Source: Kiritimatiellales bacterium (GTDB lineage: Bacteria > Verrucomicrobiota > Kiritimatiellia > Kiritimatiellales > Tichowtungiaceae). Taken from it: DNA of 6,922 nt. The stretch lies in contig JAQUXG010000089.1 in NCBI GenBank assembly GCA_028692515.1, positions 1-6,922 on the forward strand, in the 5' to 3' direction. Below are positions 5,154-6,922 of this stretch, piece by piece. The translations under genes were made by a program, and so were the position numbers. A model generated the notes under the pieces. The model was not told the origin of the DNA. It saw only the letters and a program-made list of their open reading frames with translations, and searched no databases. Each line of letters starts with the position of its first letter. The first letter of the stretch is position 1.

Positions 5154-6922
5154 ATGAATTTCCGTGAAGAACTGAACGAAGAGCAATACGCCGCCGTGAG
5201 CGCGCCGGACGGACCGTCGCTGGTGATCGCCGCCGCCGGAACCGGGAAAACCCGCACGCTGGTCTACCGACTTGCTTGGCTTGCCAGAGAACGAGAAATC
5301 GATCCTCGTCGCGTGCTTCTGCTCACCTTTACCAATAAAGCCGCCAAAGAAATGCTTTCCAGAGCCGAAAATTTGGTCGGCTTTGATGTTGGTCGGCCTT
5401 TTGCAGGAACTTTTCATCATTTTTCGGCGCGCGTCCTGCGCGAACATGCCCCCGAGGTCGGCTTCAATCATAACTACACCATCCTAGACTCAGACGACGC
5501 CAAAAAGCTGATGAAATCCTGCATCGACGAACTCGAGCTCGACGACAAACATTTTCCGAAACCGCAGGTGCTGCTCAGTCTCTACGGTCTCGCCTCCGGC
5601 TCGCAGAAACCGCTCGATGATCTGGCGTATGACTGGTTTGATGACGCGCCGATCGACATTGGCGATGTACTCAAGCTGCGCGATCATTACACGAAGCGCA
5701 AAAAAGATCTCAGCGTGATGGATTTTGACGATCTGCTCTTTTACGCGCTGAAACTTTTCCAAACCTCGGAATATGTCCTCCAAAAATATCAGAATAAATT
5801 TCAGTATGTACTAGTCGACGAGTATCAGGACACCAATACCATCCAAGCTAAAATCGTCGATCTGCTTGTCGCGAAGCACCACAACCTGATGGTGGTGGGT
5901 GACGACTTTCAGAGCATTTATTCGTGGCGCGGCGCGGACTACCACAACTTCCTCTCCTTCCCCAACCGCTATCCCGATACGCAAACCTACAAGCTCGAAA
6001 CCAATTACCGCAGCACACCGGAAATTCTCGACGTCGCCAACGCCTGCATTAAAGGCAATCCGATGCAGTTTCAAAAGACGCTGCACGCCGTGCGCGAATC
6101 AATGGCCGAACCGGTTCTTGCCATGTTACGCGACGGCGACGAACAGGCGCGATATGTCATTTCGAAAATTGAAGAGCTGAAGCGTAAAGGAACCAAGCTC
6201 TCCGACATTGCCGTGCTCTACCGCTCGCACTTCCACGCCATGGAACTGCAAATGGCGCTGACCCACGCGCGCTTCCCCTATCAGGTGACGTCCGGCATCC
6301 GCTTTTTCGAACAGGCGCACATCAAAGATGCCTGCACCGTTCTGCGCCTGCTGGAAAATCCGCAGGACGAACTGGCCTTTAAACGGCTGGTTGAAATGTT
6401 TCCCAAGCTTGGGCCGAAAACCGCCGATAAAATCTGGAAAAAACTCGGATCGCGCTTCGAGGCCCGCACACCGGAGGCACACGCCAAACTGGTTCTCGCC
6501 CTGCCCGCCGCCTGCGAATCCATCTGGAGAGAGATTCAGCCCGTCTTTCTTGCGTACGAAAAAGAAAACCTCCGCGAAGATCCCGGCGAACTCATTTACC
6601 GTTTCAACAAAGCGTTCTACGGCGAATATCTCGTCGAAACGTTCGATAACGCCAAACACCGTCAGGAAGACCTCGACAGTCTGATCGACTTTACCGCGCG
6701 ATTCGAAACCTGCGCCGACTTTCTCAGCGAAATGGCGTTGCTCACCAATCTCGATTCGGAAGCGGAAACCTCGCCGTCCGGGCAGGACGGCGTGTGCCTC
6801 AGCACCGTCCACCAGGCCAAAGGTCTTGAGTGGAAAGCGGTCTTCGTTATCTGGCTCAACGAAGGACTTTTCCCCAGCGCCAAATCGGTCGAGCAGATCG
6901 GCGGCGAAGCCGAAGAACGCCG
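5154..6922 (+). CDS. UvrD/Rep-family superfamily 1 DNA helicase, C-terminus missing
   Basis: ATP-driven 3'-5' DNA helicase of the UvrD/PcrA/Rep type, acting in repair or replication restart. The frame is open for 589 codons to the window edge. Motifs in order: Q-motif region LNEEQYAAV (7-15), Walker A AAAGTGKT (26-33), motif Ia LLTFTNKAAKEM (56-67), TFHHFSARVL (86-95), Walker B VLVDEYQDTN (219-228), motif III VGDDFQSIYSWRGAD (248-262), motif IV LETNYRST (281-288), motif V LSTVHQAKGLEW (549-560) and FPS (573-575). It stops at EAEER, where motif VI (EERRLxYVAxTRA type) begins, so the last 50-100 or more residues are missing. An in-frame TAG at 5139 leaves the ATG at 5154 as the only ATG start near the conserved N-terminus, yet no Shine-Dalgarno precedes it. 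Which of uvrD, pcrA or rep it corresponds to cannot be settled without the C-terminus. Confidence 0.95.
   Translation, partial: MNFREELNEEQYAAVSAPDGPSLVIAAAGTGKTRTLVYRLAWLAREREIDPRRVLLLTFTNKAAKEMLSRAENLVGFDVGRPFAGTFHHFSARVLREHAPEVGFNHNYTILDSDDAKKLMKSCIDELELDDKHFPKPQVLLSLYGLASGSQKPLDDLAYDWFDDAPIDIGDVLKLRDHYTKRKKDLSVMDFDDLLFYALKLFQTSEYVLQKYQNKFQYVLVDEYQDTNTIQAKIVDLLVAKHHNLMVVGDDFQSIYSWRGADYHNFLSFPNRYPDTQTYKLETNYRSTPEILDVANACIKGNPMQFQKTLHAVRESMAEPVLAMLRDGDEQARYVISKIEELKRKGTKLSDIAVLYRSHFHAMELQMALTHARFPYQVTSGIRFFEQAHIKDACTVLRLLENPQDELAFKRLVEMFPKLGPKTADKIWKKLGSRFEARTPEAHAKLVLALPAACESIWREIQPVFLAYEKENLREDPGELIYRFNKAFYGEYLVETFDNAKHRQEDLDSLIDFTARFETCADFLSEMALLTNLDSEAETSPSGQDGVCLSTVHQAKGLEWKAVFVIWLNEGLFPSAKSVEQIGGEAEER

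Noticed and set aside
5229..5254. Helicase Walker A reads AAAGTGKT where UvrD commonly has AGAGSGKT
   Set aside because: The essential G-x-GKT core is intact and alanine is tolerated at that position in related helicases, so it does not indicate an inactive enzyme.
6126..6812. Minus-strand open frame of 228 codons opposite the helicase
   Set aside because: It is antisense to helicase sequence that carries conserved motifs through motif V, and its product has no recognisable domain.

Overview
The window looks like a chromosomal stretch from a PVC-superphylum bacterium, most likely Kiritimatiellota (Pontiella-like) or a relative. This is inference. It rests on a secreted SUMF1/FGE-fold protein with a PEP-CTERM sorting tail, a VC0807-type membrane protein, moderate GC, and short palindromic repeats packed into the intergenic gaps. 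No rRNA, tRNA, CRISPR array, transposase, phage gene or toxin-antitoxin pair was found.

Layout, left to right. (1) 1-1116, minus: phosphoglycerate kinase, cut by the left edge and lacking only its last residues. A good sigma70-type promoter (1151-1178) lies just upstream and overlaps an inverted repeat. (2) 1273-2004, plus: six-helix VC0807-family membrane protein. (3) 2000-2077: a heptamer repeat forming a long imperfect inverted repeat between the convergent ends of genes 2 and 3; it contains the stop codon of one and touches that of the other. (4) 2077-2448, minus: small soluble protein of unknown function. (5) 2572-3867, plus: YihY/BrkB-family inner-membrane protein with a C-terminal soluble domain. 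Its last codons lie in a perfect 18-bp inverted repeat. (6) 3795-4076: a dense island of palindromes, including a diverged second copy of the yihY 3' tail, a GC-rich hairpin, a 13-bp inverted repeat and a probable terminator. (7) 4075-4881, minus: secreted SUMF1-fold protein with signal peptide and PEP-CTERM tail, without the cysteines of a true formylglycine-generating enzyme. (8) 4882-5153: divergent spacer with AT-rich heptamer-spaced repeats. (9) 5154-6922, plus: UvrD/Rep-type superfamily 1 helicase, running off the right edge.

Genes alternate strands (-, +, -, +, -, +), so each is probably its own transcription unit. No shared pathway is evident: glycolysis (Pgk), membrane proteins (VC0807-like, YihY), an exported surface protein, and DNA repair/replication (helicase). 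I see no convincing new defence or mobile system. The most unusual material is the repeat structure at gene 3' ends, above all a palindromic repeat that appears to have been taken into the yihY reading frame.
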